A stretch of 32,478 bases of DNA from Mesobacillus campisalis (GCF_000986785.1 NZ_LAYY01000037.1:1-32478); one strand, 5' to 3'. Positions 8,700 to 18,381 are shown, numbered from the stretch's first letter. Notes: generated from the sequence alone by a model not told the origin. A program made the numbers and translations.

Positions 8700-11076
8700 G
8701 ACGGCGTTTTTAAAAAAATTGGAAATGAGTTACGGGACAAGTTTTGCGGAAAGCACCAAGCGGGAGCAGTATCAAACACTTGGCCAGATGATCAGGGAAT
8801 ATGGGAGCAGCGACTGGATTAAGACAAATGAAACATATCGGACTTCAGGCAAAAAGCAAGTTTATTATTTATCGATTGAGTTTTTGCTTGGGCGGCTGCT
8901 TCGCCACAATCTGATGAACCTTGGAATCGAAGAGGTAGTCAGCGAAGGACTCCACGAGCTGGGAATCAGCCTTGATGACCTCGAAGAAATTGAAGCAGAT
9001 GCAGCCCTTGGAAACGGGGGGCTAGGCAGGCTGGCTGCTTGTTTCCTTGATTCGCTGGCCTCCCTCAGCCTTCCCGGGCATGGATGCGGCATCCGTTACA
9101 AGCATGGCTTATTTGAGCAAAAGATTGTCGACGGCTATCAGGTGGAATTGCCGGAACAATGGCTTCGCCATGGCCATGTTTGGGAAATCAGGAAAGGCGA
9201 TGATGCTGTCGAAATCCCTTTTTGGGGGCATATTGAAAGCTACAATGACAATGGAAGACTTGTATTTCGGCACATGAATGCAGAAACAGTAGCCGCTGTT
9301 CCCTACGACCTTCCAGTCTTCGGCTATCAAACAGGGACGGTCAATACGCTTCGGCTTTGGAGTGCGGAACCGTCGCGCTACACGGGAAATGTGGATATCA
9401 TCAAATACAAGAAGGAAACAGAAGCCATTTCGGAACTGTTGTATCCGGATGATACCCATGATGAAGGAAAAATTTTGCGCCTGAAGCAGCAGTATATGCT
9501 TGTGGCTGCGAGCCTCAAGTCGATCGTCCGCTCCTACAAAAAGCAGAACAGGAGCCTGCTCGATTTTCATCAGCATGTCAGCATTCATATCAATGATACG
9601 CATCCTGCCATTGCAGTGCCAGAATTAATGCGGATTTTGATGGATGAAGAAGGCCTCGGCTGGGAGGAAGCGTGGAAAATCTCTGTCCATACATTGTCCT
9701 ATACGAACCATACAACCCTTTCAGAAGCCCTTGAAAGGTGGCCAGTACGAATCTTTAAGCCTTTGCTGCCGCGCATATTCATGATTATTGAAGAAATCAA
9801 TAAGCGTTTCTGCGAGGAGCTGTGGGATCGATATCCTGGTGACTGGGGCCGGATTGAAGGAATGGCTATTATTGCGCATGACGAAGTGCGCATGGCCCCC
9901 CTGGCTATTGTCGGAAGCCACAGCATCAATGGAGTAGCCAAGCTTCACACCGACATCCTGAAAGAAAGGGAAATGAACAACTACTACCAGGTGTTTCCCG
10001 AGCGTTTTAATAATAAGACAAACGGGATCACCCACCGGCGCTGGCTCCTGAAGTCCAATCCGGCACTCGCCAATTTGATCACGGATTCCATTGGTCCCGA
10101 CTGGGTGAACGACACCCTTAAGCTGGAGGAATTGCTGAAGCATGAAAATGACTCTGTTTTTCTTGAGAAACTGGCAGTCATTAAAAAAGCCAATAAAGAG
10201 AAGCTGGCACAAATCATCGAGGCAAAGACAGGTATAACGGTTGACACATCATCGATTTTTGATGTCCAGGTCAAGCGGCTGCACGCCTATAAACGCCAGC
10301 TATTGAATGTCCTCCATATCATGTATCTCTACAATCGCCTAAAGGAAGATCCTGCGTATGATCTGTATCCGCGGACATTCATTTTCGGGGCAAAGGCCTC
10401 TCCAGGCTATTATTTTGCCAAAAAAGTAATCAAGCTTATTACTACGGTAGCAGACAAGGTGAATAACGATCCTGCTGTAAATGACAAATTGAAGGTTGTA
10501 TTCCTTGAAAATTACCGGGTCTCGCTGGCAGAAGATATTTTCCCGGCAGCAGATATCTCTGAACAAATTTCAACTGCCAGCAAGGAAGCTTCTGGAACAG
10601 GAAATATGAAATTCATGATGAATGGTGCCCTCACTCTGGGAACCCTTGATGGAGCCAATGTGGAAATTACAGAGCTGGTCGGACAGGAGAATATTTTCCT
10701 GTTTGGTCTTAAGGCCGAAGATGTGCTGGATTTCCAGAGGAACGGCGGTTATCACTCACAGGAGTACTACCATTATGACGAGCGGATCCGCCAGGTGACC
10801 GATCAGCTTGTTAATGGGTTTTTCCCGGATACAGAAGGTGAATTTACGGCTATTCGCGAGTCTCTTCTCGATCACAACGACCAATATTTTGTGCTCCGTG
10901 ACTTTGCAGCCTATATTGATATCCAGGAAAAGGTTGGCGAGGAATACCGGAACAGGCAGTCTTGGCTGCAAAAAAGCCTAGTGAATATCGCCAAATCCGG
11001 ATTCTTTTCAAGCGACCGTACAATCAGGGAATACGCGTCAGATATTTGGAATATTTATCCCGTAGAAATCAAGTAA
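8674..11076 (+). CDS. glgP: Glycogen phosphorylase GlgP
   Basis: Releases glucose-1-phosphate from the non-reducing ends of glycogen using phosphate (GT35). It has 800 residues, close to the B. subtilis length. The pyridoxal-phosphate site is EASGTGNMKFMMNGALT, with the cofactor lysine at Lys646. Other family blocks are YYLSIEFLLGR, NGGLGRLAACFLDS, HINDTHPAIAVPELMR and NKTNGITHRRWL. The start ATG 8674 follows GAGGAGTGA at a good distance; an upstream ATG in frame at 8644 lies deep in glgA and lacks a binding site. It is the last gene of the operon, so synthesis and breakdown enzymes share one transcript. Confidence 0.96.
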   Translation: MFSNATEFKTAFLKKLEMSYGTSFAESTKREQYQTLGQMIREYGSSDWIKTNETYRTSGKKQVYYLSIEFLLGRLLRHNLMNLGIEEVVSEGLHELGISLDDLEEIEADAALGNGGLGRLAACFLDSLASLSLPGHGCGIRYKHGLFEQKIVDGYQVELPEQWLRHGHVWEIRKGDDAVEIPFWGHIESYNDNGRLVFRHMNAETVAAVPYDLPVFGYQTGTVNTLRLWSAEPSRYTGNVDIIKYKKETEAISELLYPDDTHDEGKILRLKQQYMLVAASLKSIVRSYKKQNRSLLDFHQHVSIHINDTHPAIAVPELMRILMDEEGLGWEEAWKISVHTLSYTNHTTLSEALERWPVRIFKPLLPRIFMIIEEINKRFCEELWDRYPGDWGRIEGMAIIAHDEVRMAPLAIVGSHSINGVAKLHTDILKEREMNNYYQVFPERFNNKTNGITHRRWLLKSNPALANLITDSIGPDWVNDTLKLEELLKHENDSVFLEKLAVIKKANKEKLAQIIEAKTGITVDTSSIFDVQVKRLHAYKRQLLNVLHIMYLYNRLKEDPAYDLYPRTFIFGAKASPGYYFAKKVIKLITTVADKVNNDPAVNDKLKVVFLENYRVSLAEDIFPAADISEQISTASKEASGTGNMKFMMNGALTLGTLDGANVEITELVGQENIFLFGLKAEDVLDFQRNGGYHSQEYYHYDERIRQVTDQLVNGFFPDTEGEFTAIRESLLDHNDQYFVLRDFAAYIDIQEKVGEEYRNRQSWLQKSLVNIAKSGFFSSDRTIREYASDIWNIYPVEIK

Positions 11077-11114
11077 GCAGGATGGCGTTCCCTCTATATG
11101 AAATGACAAATTAA

Positions 11115-11150
11115 AAGACGGTCCAGGCACAAATGCCAGGACCGTTTTCT
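11115..11150 (+). terminator. Terminator of the glg operon
   Basis: The stem ACGGTCC/GGACCGT plus GGCA/TGCC is separated by an A-A mismatch, with loop CAAA, and is followed by TTTTCT. It lies about 40 nt after the glgP stop. Confidence 0.85.
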
Positions 11151-11177
11151 ATTGCCGGATAGCCTTGTCGTTTTTTC

Positions 11178-11205
11178 TTGCCAGAAATGGGTATCATACT
11201 AATAT
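11178..11205 (+). promoter_or_regulatory. Candidate sigma-A promoter of speD
   Basis: TTGCCA (11178-11183) and TAATAT (11200-11205) with 16 bp between them, ending 45 bp before the speD start and after the glg terminator. The -10 is only a 4/6 match. Confidence 0.35.
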
Positions 11206-11249
11206 TTAAGGGTGAAATCGGGGCAAACATCAAAAGGGGGAACTAAGAG

Positions 11250-12059
11250 ATGAAATTGACGCATCAGCAGCGAATCGAACTGCACGGTTTTAATAATCTG
11301 ACGAAGTCTTTGAGTTTCAATATGTATGATATATGCTACACGAAAACAAAGGAAGAAAGGGAAGCCTATATTGAATACATTGATGAACAGTATAATGCCG
11401 ACCGGCTGACAAAAATCCTCACCAATGTGTCTGATATTATTGGTGCTCATGTACTGAATGTAGCCAAACAGGATTACGTGCCTCAGGGGGCAAGTGTGAC
11501 CGTGCTTGTTTCCGAAGGGCCTGTTGTGGAGGTCCCAAATGAATCATTTGCGGAATCACCTGGACCGCTGCCGGATAATGTGGTTCTGCAGCTGGATAAA
11601 AGCCATATCACGGTCCATACTTATCCTGAATATCACCCGGACGAAGGAATCAGTACCTTCCGTGCTGATATCGATGTCTCCACATGCGGGGAAATCTCGC
11701 CTCTCAAGGCACTTAATTACCTTATTCATTCGTTCGATACCGATATCATGACGATTGATTATCGTGTCCGCGGTTTTACGAGGGATAAAAATGGCCACAA
11801 GCTGTTCATCGACCACGACATCACATCCATTCAGAATTACATTCCGGATGAAGTGAAAGAAGAGTATGATATGATTGATGTAAATGTCTATCAGGAAAAC
11901 ATTTTCCATACGAAGTGCAAATTGAGGCAATTCGATTTAAATGATTACTTATTTGGCTATTCAAAGGATAAGCTTAGCGGCGATGAGCGGGAAGAAATTA
12001 CGGAAAGACTTAAACTTGAAATGGATGAGCTCTTTTATGGAAAGAACATTGTAAATTAA
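11250..12059 (+). CDS. speD: S-adenosylmethionine decarboxylase proenzyme SpeD (class 1A)
   Basis: Decarboxylates S-adenosylmethionine to supply the aminopropyl group for spermidine. It has 269 residues and resembles the E. coli-type enzyme (about 264 residues), not the short SpeH of about 126 residues used by B. subtilis. The self-cleavage site is visible in [16 protein letters not shown]. Ser118 is expected to become the pyruvoyl cofactor, giving a small beta chain (1-117) and a larger alpha chain. The start ATG has AAAGGGGGAAC upstream. It stands alone between two terminators; spermidine synthase is not in the window. Confidence 0.93.
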   Translation: MKLTHQQRIELHGFNNLTKSLSFNMYDICYTKTKEEREAYIEYIDEQYNADRLTKILTNVSDIIGAHVLNVAKQDYVPQGASVTVLVSEGPVVEVPNESFAESPGPLPDNVVLQLDKSHITVHTYPEYHPDEGISTFRADIDVSTCGEISPLKALNYLIHSFDTDIMTIDYRVRGFTRDKNGHKLFIDHDITSIQNYIPDEVKEEYDMIDVNVYQENIFHTKCKLRQFDLNDYLFGYSKDKLSGDEREEITERLKLEMDELFYGKNIVN

Positions 12060-12096
12060 GAAGCGCTTTGGGATCTTCTTCCCAAGCGCTTTCTTT
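12060..12096 (+). terminator. Terminator of speD
   Basis: AAGCGCTTTGGGA (12061-12073) pairs with TCCCAAGCGCTT (about 12079-12091) with one bulge, followed by TCTTT. It begins at the speD stop codon. Confidence 0.8.
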
Positions 12097-12115
12097 GTGG
12101 CAACAGCCATAGGCG

Positions 12116-12142
12116 AGCCCTGCGTCATTTGAACGCAGGGCT
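12116..12142. terminator. Inverted repeat between convergent speD and yteA
   Basis: A perfect 10-bp inverted repeat, AGCCCTGCGT and ACGCAGGGCT, with a 7-nt loop. It lies between the two convergent genes. There is no immediate T run on either strand, so it is either a weak terminator or a transcript-stabilising hairpin. Confidence 0.5.
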
Positions 12143-12161
12143 ATGCTTTGACCTTTATTTT

Positions 12162-12932
12162 TTATTCTGGTTTATACGGTTTGTCCTGAAGGTAGCTGTC
12201 CCTTTTTCGATAGGGAATGTCGCCCAGCTGGGAGTCCATCCCAGCAGAGTCCAGCATCTCTTCATATTCTTCCTTTTGTTTGTTTGGCACTACACTCCTG
12301 TCGTCGCCGTCGATATCGTTCGCAGCAAAGGATTCATAGTCCTCGGTAAAACCTTCATTTGTCGTCTCCTCACTGTACAGGTCGTTATAGCTGTCCTGAT
12401 CGCCAAGGACGTCTGAAGGAGTTTCAGAAGTTCCAAATTGAGCCACTTCCTGAAGGCTGTCTTTATGGTCGGCCATTTCAGCATTTTCACGGCGCTGGAA
12501 CTCGGTTGTATGGGTGTGTTCAAGAACATCCTCTTCTGCCGGCCGGGCATTTGATAAGCCCTGCTCTGGCGTATGGTCTGTGCAATATAGAGTGTAAGGA
12601 ATGGCTTCAAGCCTTTCCTCGGGAATATTTTCCCCGCACTCCTTGCATTTGCCATAATTCCCTTCTTCTATTGCCTCGAGCGCCAAATTAATCTTTTCGA
12701 GCTGGCTGCGATGATGCTCTTCCATTGCGAGCCCTTTGCTTCGCTCGAACAATTCCGTGCCGCTGTCGGCCATATGGTTATCGTATAGAGACAGCTCTCC
12801 GGTGGCATCTGTAATACTGCCTTTCAGGAAATCCTGGCCTTCCCCAGTTCCTGCATCAAGCTGCCTTTCCAGCTGTTCTTTCTCTTCCTGAAGTACCTGT
12901 TTTTGCTTTGTCAGTAATTCTTTCGGCAACAT
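12162..12932 (-). CDS. yteA: YteA-family DksA/TraR zinc-finger protein
   Basis: A Bacillus-specific relative of DksA/TraR of about 256 residues. Its role is not established; the family has been linked to sporulation by profile name. It has an N-terminal coiled coil rich in K/E/Q (about 1-35), then GELSLYDNHMADSGTELFERSKG. The short zinc finger GKCKECGENIPEERLEAIPYTLYCTDH follows, then a long acidic tail with YGTS- and ESF-type family blocks. The finger reads C-x2-C...C-x2-H, so the last Cys of the classical four is His. I start at ATG 12932 (MLPKELLTKQ), which follows AAAGGATGTGAGG. An upstream TTG in frame at 12953 has no binding site. It is transcribed away from menA's side on its own. Confidence 0.85.
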   Translation of the reverse strand: MLPKELLTKQKQVLQEEKEQLERQLDAGTGEGQDFLKGSITDATGELSLYDNHMADSGTELFERSKGLAMEEHHRSQLEKINLALEAIEEGNYGKCKECGENIPEERLEAIPYTLYCTDHTPEQGLSNARPAEEDVLEHTHTTEFQRRENAEMADHKDSLQEVAQFGTSETPSDVLGDQDSYNDLYSEETTNEGFTEDYESFAANDIDGDDRSVVPNKQKEEYEEMLDSAGMDSQLGDIPYRKRDSYLQDKPYKPE

Positions 12933-13048
12933 GTTCCTCACATCCTTTATCAATTACAAAACGAAAACTTATCTACCTGATACCCCGTCAGGCTGAATGA
13001 AAACATGAGAAAAGCTGGGAGCATCCCAGTGGCGGAACGATTGAAGCC

Positions 13049-13077
13049 AAAAAAACCTCCGCCGGAATGGCAGAGGT
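13049..13077 (-). terminator. Terminator of menA
   Basis: On the minus strand, ACCTCTGCC (13077-13069) pairs with GGCGGAGGT (13063-13055), with a 5-nt loop, followed by seven T's. It lies 9-37 bp past the menA stop. Confidence 0.92.
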
Positions 13078-13085
13078 CTTGTCCA

Positions 13086-14015
13086 TTAAAGATAGCTGAT
13101 AAATAAGCCAATCGATAAAAGCAGGGCGAAAATGGTATTCGTCTGGGCTGTGGCTTTCATGGCCGGCATCATTTCAAGTGGATTGCTTCCAAGCCTGAAT
13201 CCCTCGATAGCCGCCTTTGCCTTTGGAAGGCTGAGGGCTGCAAGAGCAAGCCACGGGGTAAGGGTTCCAGCCAGGATGAGAACCAGGATCCAAAGATAGG
13301 AAACGATGAACATGCCAGCCAGCAGCTTGACGGCATTCTTCTTCCCGACCAGGATGGCAAGTGTTTTTCGCCCAAACTCTTTGTCGCCGTCAAAATCACG
13401 GATATTGTTCGCCAACAGGATGGCACCTACGAGTATGAAACTTGGCAGGGCAACGATTACGCTAGTCGCCGTCACTGTGCCAGTCTGGATGTAAAAGGCG
13501 ATCAGAATAATCAGCATTCCCATGAAAAAGCCGGCAAAAAGCTCACCGAACGGAGTATAGGCAATTGGCCAGGGCCCCCCGGTGTAAAGGTAGCCAATCA
13601 GCATGCTGACAAGCCCGACAGCCGCAAGCCACCAGCTTGTGTTCATGCAGATATAAATCCCGATCAGGATGGAGATGCCATATAGGCCAAGGGCAAGCCC
13701 CAGAACCGTTCCAGGCTTTATGCCATTGCGGACAATGGCTCCGCCGATCCCGATGGAATCTTCCGTATCAAGGCCGCGCTTGTAATCATAATATTCATTA
13801 AACATATTGGTCGCTGCCTGAATTAACAGGCTTGCGATCAGCATTGCGAGAAAAAGCAGCATGTTGATATCTGTCACTTCGATTGCCAGTGCCGTACCAA
13901 GCAGGACGGGGGCAAACGCGGCCGTCAATGTATGCGGCCTTGTCAGCTGCCACCATTTTTGAAGACCTTGGTCTCTGGCTATAGGCGCAGTGCCAGGTTG
14001 AAGAGGTGTTTGCAT
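13086..14015 (-). CDS. menA: 1,4-dihydroxy-2-naphthoate polyprenyltransferase MenA
   Basis: Attaches the polyprenyl side chain to DHNA in the membrane, giving demethylmenaquinone. It has 309 residues and about eight or nine hydrophobic segments. Both aspartate-rich prenyl-diphosphate motifs of the UbiA family are present: NMFNEYYDYKRGLDTED (about 70-86) and NNIRDFDGDKEFGRKTLA (about 203-220). The start ATG 14015 is preceded by AAGGGAGAG. It is divergent from the menFDHBEC operon, the same arrangement of pathway genes as in other Bacilli. Confidence 0.95.
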   Translation of the reverse strand: MQTPLQPGTAPIARDQGLQKWWQLTRPHTLTAAFAPVLLGTALAIEVTDINMLLFLAMLIASLLIQAATNMFNEYYDYKRGLDTEDSIGIGGAIVRNGIKPGTVLGLALGLYGISILIGIYICMNTSWWLAAVGLVSMLIGYLYTGGPWPIAYTPFGELFAGFFMGMLIILIAFYIQTGTVTATSVIVALPSFILVGAILLANNIRDFDGDKEFGRKTLAILVGKKNAVKLLAGMFIVSYLWILVLILAGTLTPWLALAALSLPKAKAAIEGFRLGSNPLEMMPAMKATAQTNTIFALLLSIGLFISYL

Positions 14016-14061
14016 AATTCCAATTCTCTCCCTTATGATATTGTTATAAACAAACCTATAT

Positions 14062-14090
14062 ATCGTAACAAAAAGTCTTCAATCTGTCAA
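14062..14090 (-). promoter_or_regulatory. Candidate sigma-A promoter of menA
   Basis: On the minus strand there is TTGACA (14090-14085), 17 bp, then TACGAT (14067-14062). This gives a leader of about 40 nt before the menA start. A second minus-strand TTGACA at 14160-14155 with TACACT 17 bp downstream could be an additional upstream promoter. Confidence 0.5.
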
Positions 14091-14276
14091 AATCAGAGAT
14101 GAACCTTAAAAGGATTTTCACTACAATATAAAGTGTAGGATTTGGAGCAGACTCTGTCAATGAATAGTTCCAGGTTAACATGGATGTTTTTCCCTGCTTT
14201 CTTCCTGCTTATGATTAGGGAATAAGTGAAATATATAATAAGGATAAAAGTAGGTTTTAGCCTGCAGGGCCTTTAA

Positions 14277-14305
14277 TTGACAATGGCAATGAGGAAGTGT
14301 ATCTT
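14277..14305 (+). promoter_or_regulatory. Candidate sigma-A promoter of the menF operon
   Basis: Perfect TTGACA (14277-14282), 17 bp, then TATCTT (14300-14305), predicting a leader of about 48 nt. A second TTGACA at 14315 and a TATAAT at 14324 lie too close together (3 bp) to form one promoter. The rest of the menA-menF intergenic region (14016-14359) holds no gene. Confidence 0.45.
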
Positions 14306-14359
14306 AAAATAAGTTTGACATCGTATAATAACAGATGAGAGGCTGTTATTGGGGGGATT

Positions 14360-15769
14360 ATGTTGGTTACCATTCAAGATACTGAGTTGAGGCAAGGAAT
14401 TGTTGCAGCAATTGGACGGGCTAAAGAGCTATCTCAATCTGTATTGGTAAGCGAAGTTCAGAAAATCGATAGGCTGGATTCTTTCCATTTCTTTGCCGCA
14501 GGGCGCAGCCGCTTTTTAGGTGAAAGGTTTTTTTGGCAGGATCCGCATGGAACATATAAGCTTGCCGGAGTTGGAGTAGTCAGGCAGATACAATGCGACA
14601 AGGCTTCCGGCCGTTTCGTACACATAGAAAAAGAGTGGAAGCAGTTTATTGAAACCGCCGTGCTGGCAGGAAAACAGGACGTGCCTGGGTCCGGACCTGC
14701 CATGTTTGGAGGTTTTTCTTTTGACCCTTTAAAGGATAAAACGGGCTTATGGTCAAAGTTTTCACAATCTCATTTCCATATACCTGCCTTTATGCTTACC
14801 GTCCTGGAGGACGAGGCCTATTTTACAACAAATGTAGTATGTACCCAGCACGATGATGCCAGCCTGTTTGACAAAATAAGTGAAGAGCGGCAGGCTATAT
14901 TAGCTGCTGCGGTCAGGGAACAGGAGTATTCCCTGCCTAACCTGGAAGCCCTTAGGGAAATACAGCCTGAAGAATGGAAGCAGTCCGTCAAGGATTTGGT
15001 GGAGTCGCTCGAAAACAGCGGTCTTAAAAAGGTTGTGCTGGCAAGGGAATTAAGGCTGCAGTTTGATCAGGATGTAGCCGTTGAAGGAGTCCTGCAACGA
15101 TTAACAGAACAACAGAGAGAAAGCTTCATCTTTGCTTTTGAAGCCAACGGAGACTGCTTCATTGGGGCTTCCCCGGAAAGGCTTGTAAAAAAAGAGGGCG
15201 AAAAGGTATTTTCCGCCTGCGTAGCCGGCTCCATACCCAGGGGGAAAACCCCTGAAGAAGACAGACAGCTTGGCAAGGTATTGCTGGAAGACCAGAAAAA
15301 TCTGATTGAACATCAGTATGTAGTCGAGATGATTAAGGAAGCAATGCAGGAAACCTGTGACAGAGTAGTCCTGCCGGACGGACCGAAGCTGATGAAAATG
15401 AAATATATCCAGCATCTGTATACCCCGGTAACCGGAGAAAACAGGGCAGGAACGTCCATTCTTGACCTGGTGGACAGGCTGCACCCGACTCCGGCTTTGG
15501 GCGGCCTTCCGAAGGAGAAGGCTGTAGAGAAAATACGTGAAATTGAAATACTTGACCGCGGGCTGTATGCTTCGCCAATTGGCTGGCTTGACCATCTAGG
15601 AAACGGTGAGTTTGCCGTTGCCATCCGGTCTGCCCTCATTCAGGCTAGTGAAGCTTCCTTGTTTGCCGGATGCGGCATTGTGGCTGATTCGGATGCGGAA
15701 AGTGAATATACAGAAACCAGTATCAAGTTCCGGCCGATGCTGGCAGCGCTTGGGGGAATAAAACAGTGA
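14360..15769 (+). CDS. menF: Isochorismate synthase MenF
   Basis: Converts chorismate to isochorismate, the entry step of menaquinone synthesis. It has 469 residues. The C-terminal chorismate-binding domain carries the usual blocks: KKVVLARELRLQ, FEANGDCFIGASPERLV, SACVAGSIPRGKTPEEDRQLG, HLYTPVTG, HPTPALGGLPKEKA and FAGCGIVADSDAESEYTETSIKF, which include the Mg-binding glutamates. The start ATG 14360 has GGGGGGA upstream. A dhbC/entC (siderophore) identity is excluded by position, as it is followed immediately by menD. Its TGA overlaps the menD GTG in a 4-nt GTGA. Confidence 0.95.
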   Translation: MLVTIQDTELRQGIVAAIGRAKELSQSVLVSEVQKIDRLDSFHFFAAGRSRFLGERFFWQDPHGTYKLAGVGVVRQIQCDKASGRFVHIEKEWKQFIETAVLAGKQDVPGSGPAMFGGFSFDPLKDKTGLWSKFSQSHFHIPAFMLTVLEDEAYFTTNVVCTQHDDASLFDKISEERQAILAAAVREQEYSLPNLEALREIQPEEWKQSVKDLVESLENSGLKKVVLARELRLQFDQDVAVEGVLQRLTEQQRESFIFAFEANGDCFIGASPERLVKKEGEKVFSACVAGSIPRGKTPEEDRQLGKVLLEDQKNLIEHQYVVEMIKEAMQETCDRVVLPDGPKLMKMKYIQHLYTPVTGENRAGTSILDLVDRLHPTPALGGLPKEKAVEKIREIEILDRGLYASPIGWLDHLGNGEFAVAIRSALIQASEASLFAGCGIVADSDAESEYTETSIKFRPMLAALGGIKQ

Positions 15770-17523
15770 ATCATCAGCAAGCATTGACGAAATATCTAGC
15801 TGCATTTGTAGGAGAGATGGTGAACTCGGGAATTACCGAGGTGGTTGTCAGTCCTGGATCAAGATCGACGCCAATTGCCATGGTTATGGCGGAGCACCCT
15901 GGGCTGAATCTGCATGTCCATGTTGATGAGCGTTCGGCTGCTTTTTTTGCGCTTGGTATAGCCAAGGCAGCCAGGAAGCCGGTGGCGATTCTCTGTACTT
16001 CCGGTACGGCGGCGGCCAACTACTATCCTGCGATCATCGAAGCCGGCATTTCAAGGATTCCATTGATGGTCCTTACGGCCGACCGGCCGCATGAGCTGCG
16101 GGATGTCGGCGCTCCGCAAGCAATAGACCAGATTCATCTTTACGGCCATAACGTCAAGTGGTTTGTCGAAATGTCTCCGCCTGATGGCGGAGACGAGATG
16201 GCCAGATATGCTCGTACGGTCTGTGCCAGGGCAGCAGCCACAGCGATGAGGCAGCCGGCGGGACCTGTTCATTTGAACTTCCCGGTCCGCGAGCCTTTGA
16301 TTCCGGCTCTGGAAGATTCCCTGTTCGAGTTTTCCGAACGGAAAGAACGATATGTAAATATCCAGCAGGGTGAACTCTCACTGGATGAAAGCACCCTGGA
16401 AGCGCTCGCATCAGCCGCCGGAAATGGGCCTGGGGTGATTGTGTGCGGCCCGATGGAGGATGAACGGTTCACCGAAGCGGTTATTCACCTGGCAGAGAAG
16501 CTTCAATATCCTATCCTTGCCGACCCTCTTTCACAGTTAAGGAGCGGAAGCCATGACAAGGGTATGATTATTGATGCTTACGATACCATTTTGCGAATTC
16601 CTGGAGCCAGGAAATTCCTGGAGCCGAAATTGATTCTCCGCTTTGGGGCAATGCCGGTTTCGAAGGCATTGTCACTCTTCATAAAAGAAAACCGCCAGGC
16701 GAGGCAAATAGTCGTCGATGGAGGCAGCGGCTGGCGTGACCCTCTGATTTCGGCCACCGAGATGGTCTATTGTGATGAATCAGTGTTTTGCCAGCAGCTT
16801 GCATCCCGTCTTGATAAAAGCAACAACTATGATTATGTCGGGAAATGGCAAACTGTCAATCAGCGCGCAAAAGAACAATTGGCAGAAATTCGTGATGTCC
16901 CTGAATTGAGTGAAGGTAAGCTCTTCTGTTTGCTTGCAGACCTGCTTCCACACCAAGCGGCCTTGTTTGTAGGAAACAGTATGCCCATTCGCGACTTGGA
17001 CACTTTCTTTTTTCACACCGAGAAACAAATCAGGGTCCTGGCAAACAGGGGAGCCAATGGCATTGACGGCATTGTCTCGACGGCACTCGGATCAGCTGCT
17101 GTCATGAAAGAACCTCTTTACCTGGTCCTTGGAGACCTTACGTTTTTCCATGATTTGAATGGATTGATTGCGGCAAAGCTATATAAGCTGAACATAACGA
17201 TTTTTCTGGTCAATAATAATGGAGGCGGCATCTTTTCCTTCCTGCCTCAGGCGGAGCATCCAAAACATTTTGAGAGGTTATTTGGAACCCCGCTTGACCT
17301 GGATTTCAGCCATGCTATTGAAATGTACGGCGGTTCCTATGTGCCGGTAACTGACTGGGATCATTTCCACCAGGCTTTTGCGGAGCTGAAGGATGAGCCG
17401 GGGCTCAAGGTAATCGAAATTTCGACAGAACGGGACAGAAACCTGTCCGAGCATCGGAATTTGTGGAAATCTGTTTCCCGGGAAATAGTCCTTACCATCG
17501 AGGGACTGGATAATGAAGCTTGA
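15766..17523 (+). CDS. menD: SEPHCHC synthase MenD
   Basis: A thiamine-diphosphate enzyme joining isochorismate and 2-oxoglutarate to give SEPHCHC. It has 585 residues in the usual three-domain layout. The N-terminal block SPGSRSTPIAMVMAEHP and HVDERSAAFFALGIAKA hold the glutamate that activates the cofactor, followed by CTSGTAAANYYPA. The C-terminal diphosphate-binding motif runs from GDLTFFHDLNGL to LVNNNGGGIFSFLPQ. It starts at GTG 15766, overlapping the menF stop by 4 nt, so its translation is probably coupled to menF. Its end overlaps menH by 11 nt. Confidence 0.96.
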   Translation: MNHQQALTKYLAAFVGEMVNSGITEVVVSPGSRSTPIAMVMAEHPGLNLHVHVDERSAAFFALGIAKAARKPVAILCTSGTAAANYYPAIIEAGISRIPLMVLTADRPHELRDVGAPQAIDQIHLYGHNVKWFVEMSPPDGGDEMARYARTVCARAAATAMRQPAGPVHLNFPVREPLIPALEDSLFEFSERKERYVNIQQGELSLDESTLEALASAAGNGPGVIVCGPMEDERFTEAVIHLAEKLQYPILADPLSQLRSGSHDKGMIIDAYDTILRIPGARKFLEPKLILRFGAMPVSKALSLFIKENRQARQIVVDGGSGWRDPLISATEMVYCDESVFCQQLASRLDKSNNYDYVGKWQTVNQRAKEQLAEIRDVPELSEGKLFCLLADLLPHQAALFVGNSMPIRDLDTFFFHTEKQIRVLANRGANGIDGIVSTALGSAAVMKEPLYLVLGDLTFFHDLNGLIAAKLYKLNITIFLVNNNGGGIFSFLPQAEHPKHFERLFGTPLDLDFSHAIEMYGGSYVPVTDWDHFHQAFAELKDEPGLKVIEISTERDRNLSEHRNLWKSVSREIVLTIEGLDNEA

Positions 17524-18367
17524 ACTTAATGGAGTCGTCTACCATTTTGCAAGAAGCGGCGCAGGTTTTCCGCTGCTTCTTTTGCATGGTTTTACAGGTT
17601 CAGGGGAAAATTGGAGGCCGTTTCACTCATACTTTGGGGCCAATTCGGAATTAATCATGCCGGATTTGATTGGACATGGGAGGACAGATTCGCCTCCGGA
17701 CAGCGGGCGTTACTGCATCTTGAAGGCGGCAGCAGACATAAAGGAACTACTCGATAAGCTGGATATTGCGCAAACCGATCTCCTTGGCTATTCCATGGGT
17801 GGAAGGCTGGCCATCACATTTGCCATCCTTTATCCGGAAAAAGTGAGGAAGCTGGTCCTTGAAAGCACTTCACCGGGGTTAAGGACTGAGGAAGAAAGGC
17901 AGGCGCGCAGGAAACAGGATCAACAGCTTGCCACAAGAATCCTGGAGGATGGCCTGGCAGTGTTCGTCGAGTATTGGGAAGGCATTCCCCTATTTCGATC
18001 CCAACGGAATCTTCCTGCCGAAGCTAGGGCAAATATAAGAAGGCAGCGCCTGCAAAACAAGCCAGAAGGTCTTGCCAACAGCCTTGCAGGAATGGGGACG
18101 GGATCACAGCCCAGCTGGTGGGACAGGCTTGGGCAGCTTTCTTGTGATACCCTGATCCTGACAGGGAAGCTTGACCCAAAGTTCTGCCTGATTGGGCAGG
18201 AGATGGCAGCGAGCATTCCGCATGCGGAATATAGGTGTATTGAAGAGGCAGGACATGCAATTCATGTGGAAGAACCTGAAAAATTTGGTACAATAGTAAG
18301 TAGGTTTTTGTCGAATGAATATGGCTTAAATAGTCATACGATAGAAGAACCACCGATTGATACATAA
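17513..18367 (+). CDS. menH: SHCHC synthase MenH (alpha/beta hydrolase, YtxM)
   Basis: Eliminates pyruvate from SEPHCHC to give SHCHC. It has 284 residues in an alpha/beta-hydrolase fold with [12 protein letters not shown] (oxyanion region) and the triad Ser94 (GYSMGG), Asp221 (TGKLDPKF) and His248 ([11 protein letters not shown]). B. subtilis YtxM is about ten residues shorter; the extra residues are a C-terminal tail ([12 protein letters not shown]). It overlaps menD by 11 nt and is followed 14 nt later by menB. The position between menD and menB makes the MenH assignment firm. Confidence 0.93.
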   Translation: MKLELNGVVYHFARSGAGFPLLLLHGFTGSGENWRPFHSYFGANSELIMPDLIGHGRTDSPPDSGRYCILKAAADIKELLDKLDIAQTDLLGYSMGGRLAITFAILYPEKVRKLVLESTSPGLRTEEERQARRKQDQQLATRILEDGLAVFVEYWEGIPLFRSQRNLPAEARANIRRQRLQNKPEGLANSLAGMGTGSQPSWWDRLGQLSCDTLILTGKLDPKFCLIGQEMAASIPHAEYRCIEEAGHAIHVEEPEKFGTIVSRFLSNEYGLNSHTIEEPPIDT

Positions 18368-18381
18368 AAGGAGGATTTTAT

